Shown piece by piece: positions 1 to 8,021 of a stretch of DNA of 27,896 nucleotides. The notes beneath the pieces are model-generated. The model saw only the letters and a program-made list of their open reading frames with translations. It was not told the DNA's origin and did not search any database. The stretch comes from UBA1227 sp964539045 (GTDB taxonomy: Bacteria; Bacillota; Clostridia; Oscillospirales; Acutalibacteraceae): the NCBI GenBank assembly GCA_964539045.1, contig CAZIHW010000079.1, positions 1 to 27,896 of the forward strand, written 5' to 3'. The stretch's first letter is position 1, and every line of letters starts with the position of its first letter. Position numbers and translations under genes: made by a program.

Positions 1-1729
1 GCGGCCTCGAAAAGAATTTTCTCTATATCAGCTTGCGTACAGGTAAACCTTACCCCTGAGATAAGTCCGAATATTCTGTTTTCTATCGGAACGATTATTG
101 AATTTGTTATGGATTCAACTGCAGCCCTGCCGGTTTGCTCCGCATATTGTAACGTCCTGCTTTTCAGTTCGCCGACCTTATCCTGTGAGAAGTCTTCAAT
201 GGCCGAAAAGACATTGTCAACCGTGATACTTGCAGCATTTTCCACACCTGACTTTAAGACCTCCTGTATTCCGTTAAGACTGAGATTCCAGGTTGATGAA
301 TTTTTGTATATCGGTACAGATAATCCCTTGCATAAAGAGACAACATCTATGATTGATTCCGCTGCTGCCCATGAAATGAGAATCAGGTTCTGTACCACAG
401 GCACACCGAGACCCGTGAATCCCGCCACTGCAGCCGCGCCACCGAGAGCAGCTTGTCTCATATTTGAATTTGTCAAAGCATAGATCGAATTCAAAATAAG
501 GCGCAAACCAAACACGCTGTCCAGAAAAAAGGAAATATTGGTCCGTGTGTTTCTGTTCCCAAACAGGATGTACTCCTGCTCCCCGACGAAAATATCTCCC
601 TCTGAATGTGATACAAGATTATTAAAACGAGATGATATAAATTCTGCCTCAAAGCAATTCTCGGCAACCGCAGAAAAAGCGCCGTATTTAAAGCTCGATT
701 TTTCGTCGGACGCACTGCCTAAAAGATCAGTATATATGTCCTCCGATATAAGCTCGGTTATGCACGCATTTTTCACATCACTGAGAACAGATTCTATATC
801 GGCAGATGATATTTCCTCCAAATCAGATTTCAATGTGCTCTCTTCATCACCGCTGCTGTATATTCCGAAGGAGCTTACCAGGTAATTATAAAGATTTGTT
901 TTTGTAAATGAGAGTTCGGAAGGTCCGCTGTCTTTTTCTGCTTCTTCCTCCTCTGCGGCTTCTGATGTGTTAAGCTGAGCCATATCAGAATTAATACATT
1001 TCTCAAATTCCGCTATATCGTCTTCATCCGGAACAGAGAGAAACGGCACATCGTTATTCATTACGTTTTTGATCTCTTCACTTTTGATCTCATCCGTAGC
1101 TGATTTATATGCAGTAACAGCCTCCTGTATATACTTTGCATTGTTTTTAAGCTCAGGTACAAACTCAGACAGCGAGTCCAATTGCTTTGCAAGATCATTA
1201 TGATTTGCATCTATGTTTATCTCTTTTATGCTGCTGTATACCTTTTGATATGAGTCTTTAACCGATGACAAAGCCTTATAAAAGTCCTTGCTCTTGTCCA
1301 GAACTTTTTTAATTTTATCCGCCTCTTCAAATATCGAAAACCTTTTCGTTACCAGGGTGGCCCATTTGTACGGCGCCTCGTACTTCATGCTTGTTTTAAT
1401 TATTTCTCTCAAAACCGATGTGTTGCAAAGTCCTGAATCGGCATAAAATAACACCTCGGCTTCCGAAGCATTATTCATCATTTGTGTAAGGTCAAGCGAC
1501 AGATTCTGAGATAAAGCGTCCGAACTCTCCGAAACAGATAACAATCCGTACTTTTCTTTCAGTGTTACATTGTATCCCGACAAAACAGTATTACCTAAAA
1601 GGTCGAGCGCACCGCTAAGCTTTGCTTTTGAATCCGAATAAGCCGCAGCCTGGGCAATGGCAAATGCGAAAGAGTACATGGGGATCATAACAAGCAATAA
1701 AAATACGGAAACTGAGCCTTTTATATCAT
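1..1729 (-). CDS. DUF5702-like Tad-locus protein, truncated at the left edge
   Basis: The reading frame is open from an ATG at 1729 to the first base of the window (about 576 codons) and continues outside it. One N-terminal hydrophobic segment (roughly residues 5-25) is followed by a long Ser/Glu/Lys-rich extracytoplasmic region. Early on there is a YGLL element, and near residues 380-390 a GEQEYILFGN element followed by helical and Ala/Gly-rich hydrophobic stretches. These are the landmarks I associate with the DUF5702 proteins found at the end of clostridial Tad loci. The start overlaps the tadE stop as TAATG, so translation is probably coupled. The role is unknown; the position suggests a pseudopilin-like or assembly component of the Tad pilus. 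The family call rests on motif recall, the location in the operon on direct reading. Confidence 0.72.
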
Positions 1730-2229
1730 TAAAAAAACGTATCATAAACATCATCTAAATCTTTCAAATTTATCCCGGTATCATTATAAAAATCCTGGCT
1801 ATATACACAGTCGGTTGCCGAAAGCAAAAGTGCCTGTTCGCTGATACAAAATGTCGGCTCACCGAAACATTTGACATCCGCACTAACCGTTATTCTGTAT
1901 TCATCCTTCACATAAACATAAGTGATTGTACCGACAGCCTTGAATCCGGGCAGGATACAGCATTTTTTCAATTCCTCATTCAGTCTTTCTTCAAATTGTG
2001 CAATGGTATCCTCTTCAAAAGGCTTTCCTGTCAATTGCCAGTACATATGTGTTTCTCCGGCAAGGTGTTTGTCATCGTACATATTTTTCTGTACAATGCT
2101 CAGAACCTGCACTCTTATGAGAAGTGAAAATGACAGATATATAAGTGATAGCATTATGGCTATAGCTACCGGAAGTACAAAAGACATCTCGACAATCTGC
2201 ACAGAACCCGAGTTTTTCCGAAGCCCCAT
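1729..2229 (-). CDS. tadE: TadE-like minor pilin / pseudopilin
   Basis: A 166-residue protein with a short basic N-terminus, the SGSVQIVEMSFVLP element and then a single hydrophobic helix to about residue 35, which matches the TadE pattern (G-x-V-x-x-E, then a hydrophobic stretch). The glutamate fits the +5 Glu of type IV-like prepilins. The rest is a soluble domain with several cysteines. I chose the ATG at 2229, one base after the upstream stop and with GGGAG about 6 nt ahead, over the upstream start at 2247, which would overlap the preceding gene. It is expected to be processed by a prepilin peptidase and to act in pilus assembly outside the membrane. No peptidase gene is visible in this window. 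Confidence 0.8.
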   Translation of the reverse strand: MGLRKNSGSVQIVEMSFVLPVAIAIMLSLIYLSFSLLIRVQVLSIVQKNMYDDKHLAGETHMYWQLTGKPFEEDTIAQFEERLNEELKKCCILPGFKAVGTITYVYVKDEYRITVSADVKCFGEPTFCISEQALLLSATDCVYSQDFYNDTGINLKDLDDVYDTFF

Positions 2230-2230
2230 T

Positions 2231-2455
2231 TTAAACTCCCATAGCATCTCTTATCTTGTCGAACATTTTCGTGACGATATCTGTCATCTCTGTCTGAAAT
2301 ATTGATACCAGGGCAATTACAACTATAATTATCAGCACCATTGATATTATGTTTATCTCCCCGGTTTCACACTGAACTACCCTTTTTAAGCGCTCATAAA
2401 AAAGAAATTTGGCTTCATTCAAAAAAGCACGCAAATAAGTCAGGCTGCAAACCAT
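2231..2455 (-). CDS. Flp1-like small pilin
   Basis: A short protein (74 residues from the ATG at 2455) with a basic N-terminal part, then ETGEINIISM leading into a strongly hydrophobic helix (MVLIIIVVIALVSIF) and an amphipathic tail. This is the arrangement of Flp1-like pilins of Gram-positive Tad systems: acidic processing region, hydrophobic spine, short C-terminus. It lies between tadC and tadE, where the major Flp pilin often sits. The start is uncertain. A GTG at 2476 is in frame and has an equally modest Shine-Dalgarno sequence, and the ATG at 2455 has GGGAAAG about 12 nt upstream. The pre-helix segment is longer than in classic Flp pilins. Confidence 0.75.
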   Translation of the reverse strand: MVCSLTYLRAFLNEAKFLFYERLKRVVQCETGEINIISMVLIIIVVIALVSIFQTEMTDIVTKMFDKIRDAMGV

Positions 2456-2484
2456 TAAATAAAAATACTTTCCCACATAAATCA

Positions 2485-3342
2485 CTATCCTAACAATGTA
2501 TTGAATGACGGTACTATAACCATGATTAAAACACCTATAAACATCAACATAATCGGTATTAACAGCTTTTGAGATGCTGCACTGCCGGCAAGTCTCGCTC
2601 TGTTCTTTCGCCCTTCCCATGCGCTGATGGCCATATCAGATATTATTATCGGAAACTCCGGACCACCGTTAACGATATTCTGCATATAGGCACTGGTAAA
2701 CTTTCTTATTTCCTTACATCCGCAACGCCTGTTCAGCCCATTCAGGGCCTCATCATACGAGGTGCCGCGTTTGATTTCCAGGACAGTCCTTTGCAATTCC
2801 GTATATAAGGCTCCGTCCGATGAAAATGCAACATGTTCAAGTGCTTCTGTTACAGTAACACCGGCATTTATCAGAAGCGACATCTTTGACAAAACAGTTG
2901 CAAAATCGCAGAGTATACAGGCACGTTTTTTATTTATCTCCCTATCAAGCCAAATATCGAAATACTTACACATAAAGATCAGTAAAACGGAAAATACAAA
3001 AAGCAATTTCACATTATTTGCCAGTACCGATATGTTTAATAAAGCAGGAAGAAAAATCATCACATATGTATAAGAGGCATAAAAGGAATTTTTACTTATT
3101 CGTCCTGCCAAATCTGAATCGTATAATTCCTCCAGCCTTCTTGCTCTTTTTCCGTATTTTACAGGAGACACGCGCACATAACCGGCCGCAAATGCGCCCA
3201 TAAAAAACAGGTGTTCTGAGAAGAAAACCTTAAGACCGGTCTGCTTCACTTCGGTTTTTCTGCAAATCGCAAATACGACCAGATCAAATAAGAGAAAAAG
3301 CGTTGATATACTTAAAAGCACAATTTTCAGTCTGTAATTCAT
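2485..3342 (-). CDS. tadC: Type II secretion F-domain protein, TadC-like
   Basis: A polytopic inner-membrane platform protein of about 285 residues. Hydrophobic helices lie near residues 7-27, around 95-130 and at the extreme C-terminus (LIPIMLMFIGVLIMVIVPSF). Between them is a cytoplasmic T2SSF-type helical domain containing the EALEHVA and GTSYDEALN elements. In Tad systems TadB and TadC form the membrane platform through which the TadA ATPase drives pilin extraction. The ATG at 3342 is preferred over the adjacent GTG at 3345 because GAAGG sits about 9 nt upstream. The start lies just past the tadB stop (TGA at 3349-3347). Confidence 0.85.
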   Translation of the reverse strand: MNYRLKIVLLSISTLFLLFDLVVFAICRKTEVKQTGLKVFFSEHLFFMGAFAAGYVRVSPVKYGKRARRLEELYDSDLAGRISKNSFYASYTYVMIFLPALLNISVLANNVKLLFVFSVLLIFMCKYFDIWLDREINKKRACILCDFATVLSKMSLLINAGVTVTEALEHVAFSSDGALYTELQRTVLEIKRGTSYDEALNGLNRRCGCKEIRKFTSAYMQNIVNGGPEFPIIISDMAISAWEGRKNRARLAGSAASQKLLIPIMLMFIGVLIMVIVPSFNTLLG

Positions 3343-3346
3343 CACA

Positions 3347-4102
3347 TCAAACCTTCACCGCAACGATTTTTCTCCCCAAGAGATATGAAAAAGCAAATAT
3401 CACTAATGTTATGGTGCTTATCAAAAAGCTATTATCGGTTGATACTCCCGTACTGAACAATTTGAATGAAAGGCTTATAACAAGAGGCATGCAGCTCATA
3501 ATATTAAGCTCGTTTTTGGGTTCCGAAAGCAGCGTACTTATCTCCGCTTCCACAGCTATCTTTTCGACTATAACATTCTTTACATCCAGCGCTATATCTT
3601 TCAGATTGCCGCCCTTTTCACTGCAAATTGAATACACATCGGCAAAGATAATCGCATCTTCACACTCACTGTTTATTGCCATCTCATTCAATGCCTCCCC
3701 GAGATCTCTTCCGTTTTTTATGCCGTCGACCACCTTACCCGCCGCAAAACATATCGGGGCATCATTTCCGTATAGACTTCTCATTTCCTCTTCGGCGAAA
3801 ATAATTGCGTCATACGAGTTTCTTCCGCAGGAAAAAGAACTTGAAAGGGAATCCAAAAAATCACAAAATTCCAATTTAAACTCTCTTTTTCTCCTCCCTA
3901 TCCTCACGCTTATACAAGCATATGCTCCTACAGCACCCGAAACAGAAGAAAAAATAACATTTATAAGGAGATTTGAATAAATAATCTCAGAAATTACAAA
4001 TCCAAGGCAGAAAAAAATTAAAAATAAAGGAATCAAGTGGTATAACCCGTATACCTTACCGCAATATTCATGCCTGATTCTCAATCTTACTTTCACCACC
4101 AT
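3347..4102 (-). CDS. tadB: Type II secretion F-domain protein, TadB-like
   Basis: A 251-residue membrane protein with paired hydrophobic helices near residues 22-65, a cytoplasmic T2SSF domain (FCDFLDSLSSSFSCG... GRDLGEALNEMA) and two C-terminal helices near 205-245. It partners TadC in the platform of the Tad pilus machine. Its 5' end overlaps the last 35 bases of tadA in another frame. The ATG at 4102 has GGGA about 5 nt upstream, and this overlapping start argues for translational coupling. Canonical TadB proteins are longer; this N-terminally short form resembles other Gram-positive versions. Confidence 0.84.
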   Translation of the reverse strand: MVVKVRLRIRHEYCGKVYGLYHLIPLFLIFFCLGFVISEIIYSNLLINVIFSSVSGAVGAYACISVRIGRRKREFKLEFCDFLDSLSSSFSCGRNSYDAIIFAEEEMRSLYGNDAPICFAAGKVVDGIKNGRDLGEALNEMAINSECEDAIIFADVYSICSEKGGNLKDIALDVKNVIVEKIAVEAEISTLLSEPKNELNIMSCMPLVISLSFKLFSTGVSTDNSFLISTITLVIFAFSYLLGRKIVAVKV

Positions 4103-5264
4103 ACAGTCCCATCTTTTCAGTATGTATCAATCCGGTTTTTCCACGTGCCAATGTACCGTTTTTGCTAATATACAGCTTGTTTAAGATAACCTCACCGTCT
4201 TTTACTCTGTCCAATTCGCTTATCTCCGACACCTTACGTACTCCGTTTCCGTCTTTGTACAAGTGAACTATTATATCTATAGCTGAAACTACATGTTGTC
4301 TTATTGCATTAAGAGGAAATGTCACCCCGCTCTGCAATATCATTGTTTCGAGACGATAAATCATATCCATGCTGCTGTTGGCATGGCCTGTAGACAAGGA
4401 ACCGTCATGCCCCGTATTCATGGCATTGAGCATATCCAAAGCTTCTTCTCCTCTGACTTCCCCGACAATTATTCGGTCAGGTCTCATTCTTAATGATGCA
4501 CGTATAAGCTCTTTTATGGGTACTTCTCCGCTTCCCGAGGTGTTTGCATTGCGCGCCTCAAGACAAATCAGATTCTCTATGCCGGTTATTTGCAATTCCG
4601 CAGAATCCTCTATCGTTATAACCCGCTCGTCCTTCGGTATATAGTCGGAAAGTACATTTAAGAATGTAGTTTTTCCCGAACCTGTACCCCCGCTCACAAA
4701 TATGTTGTACTTGTGTTTAACGAGAACCTTTAAAAATTCTGCTGCTTCTTCACTTATAAAGCCTCTGTCTATGAGATCATCCATTCTCATACGATCTTTG
4801 GGAAATCTCCTTATCGTAACCACTGAGCCTACCAAAGATACCGGCGGGAGAACTACGTTGACCCGCTCCCCCGAAGCAAGGTGAATATCAACTATAGGGC
4901 TGGCCGCGTTGACCTCTCGTCCGCTTTTGCCCACCAATCTCTGTATCGTGTCGTTTAAGTCCTTGTCATTATCGAACATAAGACTTGTTTTATAAATAGC
5001 CCCGCATTTTTCAACAAATATCTTGTCATACCCGTTTATCATTATCTCGGACACGCTGTCATCGGAGAGCAATTCATCGAGTATGCCAAGGCCCCTTACG
5101 GATCGAAACACCTTCTCTATAAGCGCTTCTTTTTCGCTTTCCGATAATGCCGCATGCCCCTTTTGTCTTAGGAACACGCTGTTTATCAGCCTGTGCAATT
5201 CATCATTTGATAATTCAGAGAGGAAGTTAAACTTATATAATTCTTTTTTTATTGCTTCATACAT
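4068..5264 (-). CDS. tadA: Tad pilus assembly ATPase TadA/CpaF
   Basis: A hexameric secretion ATPase of the VirB11/PulE superfamily that powers Tad pilus assembly at the cytoplasmic face. From the chosen start the protein has about 398 residues: an N-terminal CpaF-type domain (GILDELLSDDSVSEIMINGYD near 60-80), Walker A GGTGSGKT at 192-199, a Glu/Asp-containing TIED box near 217-220, Walker B-like RPDRIIVGEVRG near 261-272, and the His box GHDGSLSTGHANS near 285-297. All catalytic motifs are intact. Two in-frame ATGs compete (5273 and 5264). I favour 5264, with GGATGAG upstream and an overlap with the end of the tadZ-like gene; either choice leaves the enzyme unchanged. Confidence 0.93.
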   Translation of the reverse strand: MYEAIKKELYKFNFLSELSNDELHRLINSVFLRQKGHAALSESEKEALIEKVFRSVRGLGILDELLSDDSVSEIMINGYDKIFVEKCGAIYKTSLMFDNDKDLNDTIQRLVGKSGREVNAASPIVDIHLASGERVNVVLPPVSLVGSVVTIRRFPKDRMRMDDLIDRGFISEEAAEFLKVLVKHKYNIFVSGGTGSGKTTFLNVLSDYIPKDERVITIEDSAELQITGIENLICLEARNANTSGSGEVPIKELIRASLRMRPDRIIVGEVRGEEALDMLNAMNTGHDGSLSTGHANSSMDMIYRLETMILQSGVTFPLNAIRQHVVSAIDIIVHLYKDGNGVRKVSEISELDRVKDGEVILNKLYISKNGTLARGKTGLIHTEKMGLYGGESKIENQA

Positions 5265-6258
5265 CGAGCTCATCCGCCAATCTGTCGAAAACTTCATAAT
5301 CTTCCTTCAGAACATCATCTATAAGTTCTTCAAAATCCGGATTGCCCTCACGTCGTCTGATGCCCCCGAGCCGCTTTATCATGCTATCCTCGTGCCGCAA
5401 TATATTTCCGCTCGCATCGAACTTGTTGTATAACAATAATGTCTTTTTATAGAAATCATTGGATGACACCCCGGAAAGCTTGGGAATTATGGTCATCAGA
5501 CGCCTTGTCTTGTATGAAGATCCGGCCTCACCGCTCAATACCAGCACAAACTTATCAGCATTTATGAACGGCAGTACTATCGCCTCCGGAACCGCAAAGT
5601 TCATATCAAGGATCAAAAGATCATACTTGTTTAAGTTCGCTTTTTCTTCGCAAAAATTTGCAATGTACTCCCCGTCCCTCTCAATGGTCATACAAAAGTC
5701 GGAATCCAGATATTCGTATTCCATACCGCTTTTTTTCACGGTGTCACAATTTTTGCAGCTGCGTTCAACACTGTTTATTGTTTCTGCGCTTATATAGAGG
5801 ACAGACTTACCTTTTATGGATAAATACGTGCCAAACGCAACTGCTGAAAGGGTAGTGCCGGCACACCCTATCGCGGAGCAAAACAGGCATAGCTTTGATT
5901 TGCCTCCCACCCCATTCGGCTCACCGCCCTGTAAAGCCGAGGAAGTGCCGGTACTGAGTAAATCAAAGAATTTTTGCCACTGTTCTATGCCCTGATATTT
6001 GCAAACTGCCAAACCGGAAGATACTTGATTATCCGCAATATACGAATCCGTAAGTATTGCTATACGGCACTGCTCAGGTATATTCTTTTCTATAGATTTG
6101 CAATTAAAGCTTGCATCAATGAGCAGTGCATCAAGGTGCATCTCCCTCGCTGCAGTTTCCGCCTTTTTAATTCCGGGAAATACGAAAACCGATATATCCT
6201 CAAAATTTTCCCGTACCATGTGAGAGAATCTCTCTATAAAAGTTTTATCTTTTTCCAC
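5257..6258 (-). CDS. tadZ: TadZ/CpaE-like pilus localisation ATPase homologue
   Basis: A 333-residue protein first in the operon. Residues 1 to about 105 form a receiver-like alpha/beta domain (DALLIDAS, RIAILTDSY), and a ParA/MinD-like domain follows from about 121. TadZ/CpaE proteins localise the pilus machine at the membrane or pole. The P-loop reads GCAGTT (131-136), where a ParA protein has GGxGKT: both the signature and the P-loop lysine are missing. The Walker B-like LLILDMNF is present. The start is GTG, with CTGGGA about 5 nt upstream. It is transcribed away from the terminator at 6323-6357; I could not assign a convincing promoter in the 64-base gap. Identification rests on domain order and operon position. 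Confidence 0.8.
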   Translation of the reverse strand: MEKDKTFIERFSHMVRENFEDISVFVFPGIKKAETAAREMHLDALLIDASFNCKSIEKNIPEQCRIAILTDSYIADNQVSSGLAVCKYQGIEQWQKFFDLLSTGTSSALQGGEPNGVGGKSKLCLFCSAIGCAGTTLSAVAFGTYLSIKGKSVLYISAETINSVERSCKNCDTVKKSGMEYEYLDSDFCMTIERDGEYIANFCEEKANLNKYDLLILDMNFAVPEAIVLPFINADKFVLVLSGEAGSSYKTRRLMTIIPKLSGVSSNDFYKKTLLLYNKFDASGNILRHEDSMIKRLGGIRRREGNPDFEELIDDVLKEDYEVFDRLADELDV

Positions 6259-6322
6259 AATTCCCAGTCTCGTTTTACAACACCTCTCAATTTATGTATT
6301 CCGCGCGTTGGGAAAATGCGAC

Positions 6323-6357
6323 AAAAAAAGAACGAGTGGTCGGATGAACCACTCGTT
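6323..6357 (-). terminator. Rho-independent terminator of the lipoprotein gene
   Basis: A perfect 10-bp inverted repeat (6331-6340 with 6348-6357, 7-nt loop) is followed on the minus strand by seven Ts (6329-6323). It lies 44 nt past the stop of the lipoprotein gene and separates it from the Tad operon. Confidence 0.88.
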
Positions 6358-6400
6358 CGGTTAACTTTTTTACATTATTGCTTAAACATAACCTTTGATT

Positions 6401-7390
6401 TTACCTGCTTTTCTCAATAATACTGAAACAATCTTTTTCCACAGAATCAACACCGGATACCTTTATATCTTTATACTCCCCATCGATATATTTTGAAAAA
6501 TCGTCACTTGCCATATCTTTGAGCACATCAGCTGCATAGTCCGAGTAAAGATCGGTACCGTTCTTCTTCTGCACCAAGAATATATAATCGGTATAAGTCA
6601 ATACAGCAACCTCATCATTCTCCAGCTTGGATACATCGCCGAAGAAGTTTTTCGGATAGGTATCCGTCTTTGATGTTGCAGACATAACCGGCATCTCCGA
6701 CTCAGTAGAACCGCCCGCCGACTCGACATATGCGACATTTACGGCATCTATAGTATTTTCAGCACTTATCGAATCCTTCATCGATGAGAATTTATTCTTT
6801 ATGGAGTTAAGTTCTTCATCGCTTACCGGTACGGTTTTTCCCTCTTCATTTACCGTGCACAGATAGGCATTTATAGCTTTGAAAAATACGTAGTTTTTTG
6901 AAAAGTAATCTTTTCTGCTCGCCTCCGGAATTTCCGTATCTCCGCCGGAGCCGTATATACTGTTTATCAATGCTTGCTCAAAAGCCCTACTCTCATAAAC
7001 CTTGGTAAGAGTCTGTTTCGAAACACCGATTTTGGAATAATATCCGCCGTATATATTCCAGAGCGAATTAACCTCCGCCGCTATATCAGCCTTTTCGGAG
7101 GATGCCAAAGACAGATTTCTCTTCTCGAACTCTGTATTTATTTTCACATAATAAGCTATATCGCCCTCTGCCAGTTTGCGTGCCTGCGACTCCGACAAGT
7201 TCTTGTTTTCACCATGCAATGCAGTGTCCAGAAAATATGTGTATATATCTTCGCCGATTTTTGCATTGCCGACGGAGAGAGCTTCGTCAATCTCATCATT
7301 TCCTCCGGAGCAGGAAGACAAAGTCATTATTAAAACAAAAGCCAGAACAAAGGCCGTAGCAAACCTTGTAAACTTTTTCAGTCCAGTCAT
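6401..7390 (-). CDS. SurA-like (foldase-type) lipoprotein
   Basis: A 329-residue exported lipoprotein. A KK-F-R n-region and hydrophobic core lead to the lipobox LSSC with Cys27, so the mature protein should be anchored to the outer face of the membrane. The SVGNAKIGEDIYTYFLD segment after the lipobox and the following helical region resemble the N-terminal chaperone part of SurA/PrsA-type foldases. I could not find a convincing parvulin PPIase motif, so the protein is likely a chaperone-like or non-catalytic relative. The ATG at 7390 has AAGGTGA about 6 nt upstream. A promoter overlapping the 5S terminator drives it, and its own terminator lies at 6323-6357, so it is probably monocistronic. 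Confidence 0.7.
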   Translation of the reverse strand: MTGLKKFTRFATAFVLAFVLIMTLSSCSGGNDEIDEALSVGNAKIGEDIYTYFLDTALHGENKNLSESQARKLAEGDIAYYVKINTEFEKRNLSLASSEKADIAAEVNSLWNIYGGYYSKIGVSKQTLTKVYESRAFEQALINSIYGSGGDTEIPEASRKDYFSKNYVFFKAINAYLCTVNEEGKTVPVSDEELNSIKNKFSSMKDSISAENTIDAVNVAYVESAGGSTESEMPVMSATSKTDTYPKNFFGDVSKLENDEVAVLTYTDYIFLVQKKNGTDLYSDYAADVLKDMASDDFSKYIDGEYKDIKVSGVDSVEKDCFSIIEKSR

Positions 7391-7425
7391 TATTCATCAC
7401 CTTAAACAATGTAAAATACAGAAGG

Positions 7426-7454
7426 ATTATACAACGGCAGGCAAAAAAAAACAA
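7426..7454 (-). promoter_or_regulatory. Promoter of the lipoprotein gene
   Basis: On the minus strand, TTGTTT (7454-7449), a 17-nt spacer and TATAAT (7431-7426). The -35 lies inside the hairpin and T-tract of the 5S terminator. The expected leader is about 29 nt. Confidence 0.65.
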
Positions 7455-7473
7455 CCAACCTATCGGTTGGTTG
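7443..7473 (-). terminator. Rho-independent terminator of 5S rRNA
   Basis: A 9-bp stem (7452-7460 with 7465-7473, 4-nt loop) is followed on the minus strand by nine Ts (7451-7443). It begins a few bases after the mature 5S 3' end. Confidence 0.92.
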
Positions 7474-7479
7474 AAATCG

Positions 7480-7597
7480 TGTCGGCATCGACCTATCTTT
7501 CCGGGAGGCTGCCCTCCGAGTATTTTCGGCACTAATGAGCTTAACTACCGTGTTCGGGATGGGAACGGGTGGACCCTCATTGTTATAGACACCGACT
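7480..7597 (-). rRNA. rrf: 5S ribosomal RNA, stand-alone gene
   Basis: The minus strand carries the conserved 5S elements CCACCCGTTCCCATCCCGAAC and GGTAGTTAAGCTC, then a CGGAGGGCAGCCTCCCGG hairpin arm. The ends pair as helix I: GTCGGTGTC at the 5' end with GATGCCGAC near the 3' end. No 16S or 23S rRNA lies beside it. It has its own consensus promoter and terminator, so it is an independent transcription unit rather than the tail of an rrn operon. End coordinates are good to a few bases. Confidence 0.95.
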
Positions 7598-7610
7598 TGC
7601 GACAAATGGA

Positions 7611-7639
7611 ATTATAGCATCAGCACCCTTTAATTGCAA
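7611..7639 (-). promoter_or_regulatory. Promoter of the 5S rRNA gene
   Basis: On the minus strand, TTGCAA (7639-7634), a 17-nt spacer and a perfect TATAAT (7616-7611). The predicted transcript start, near 7604, is only a few bases ahead of the mature 5S 5' end. Confidence 0.88.
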
Positions 7640-7742
7640 GTATTTTTTTTCTAAAGCCCTCAAAATTTTTTAAAGATTGCCTTTTTATCTGTTTTTCGTG
7701 CAATAATTATGATAGAATGTTTTTGTAGGACGGTGATTTCTT

Positions 7743-7889
7743 ATGAAAAAAGTAAAGATAATCCTCGGTGTTAACATTACCTTGCTTGTCGCAGCAGGGG
7801 CAACAATAGTTGGCTTGAGTATCTGGGCCAATCAGTCCCGCGGAGTAAGGATTCACTTAGACAATTCTTCATACAACGAGGATCTATGA
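7743..7889 (+). CDS. Small single-pass membrane peptide (48 residues)
   Basis: The ATG at 7743 opens a 48-codon frame starting MKKVKIILGVNITLL. A basic N-terminus is followed by one hydrophobic helix (about residues 6-28) and a short polar tail ending SSYNEDL. GGTGA lies about 8 nt upstream of the start. A -10-like region (TATGATAGAAT, 7708-7718) lies about 25 nt upstream, and a strong terminator follows 57 nt after the stop, so this is a complete isolated transcription unit. I do not recognise a family. A signal-peptide-like or small-membrane-protein role is possible, but no cleavage site is obvious. The transcription signals make it more credible than a random short frame. Confidence 0.6.
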   Translation: MKKVKIILGVNITLLVAAGATIVGLSIWANQSRGVRIHLDNSSYNEDL

Positions 7890-7943
7890 TTAGCCTGACG
7901 GCTCAAAGTTGACAGACGCGAATTTGACAGAATTGATATAAAG

Positions 7944-8005
7944 AAAGCCCGATATTTTTGAACTGCACTATATTGCCGGTTCAATTTATCGGGCTCTTTT
8001 TTTGT
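7944..8005 (+). terminator. Terminator between the small membrane gene and mnmA (probably bidirectional)
   Basis: The outer stem AGCCCGATA/TATCGGGCT (7946-7954 with 7987-7995) is extended by an inner TTGAAC/GTTCAA pairing (7958-7963 with 7979-7984). On the plus strand it is followed by a long T-tract from 7996. On the minus strand it begins 27 nt past the mnmA stop and is followed by a shorter T-rich run, so it can serve both converging genes. Confidence 0.82.
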
Positions 8006-8021
8006 ATTTTTTATTGTTGTT

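Noticed and set aside
109..885. Plus-strand frames in the first 900 bases
   Set aside because: Antisense to the truncated DUF5702-like gene, which is continuous to the window edge with recognisable landmarks.
3303..3980. A 225-codon plus-strand frame opposite tadB
   Set aside because: It lies wholly antisense to tadB/tadC, has a composition typical of a shadow frame and no ribosome binding site or promoter. tadB is intact and recognisable.
7909..7942. TTGACAGA repeated twice (7909 and 7924) followed by TATAAA, looking like a promoter
   Set aside because: The spacers are 22 and 7 nt, neither workable, and no gene starts downstream on the plus strand before the terminator.
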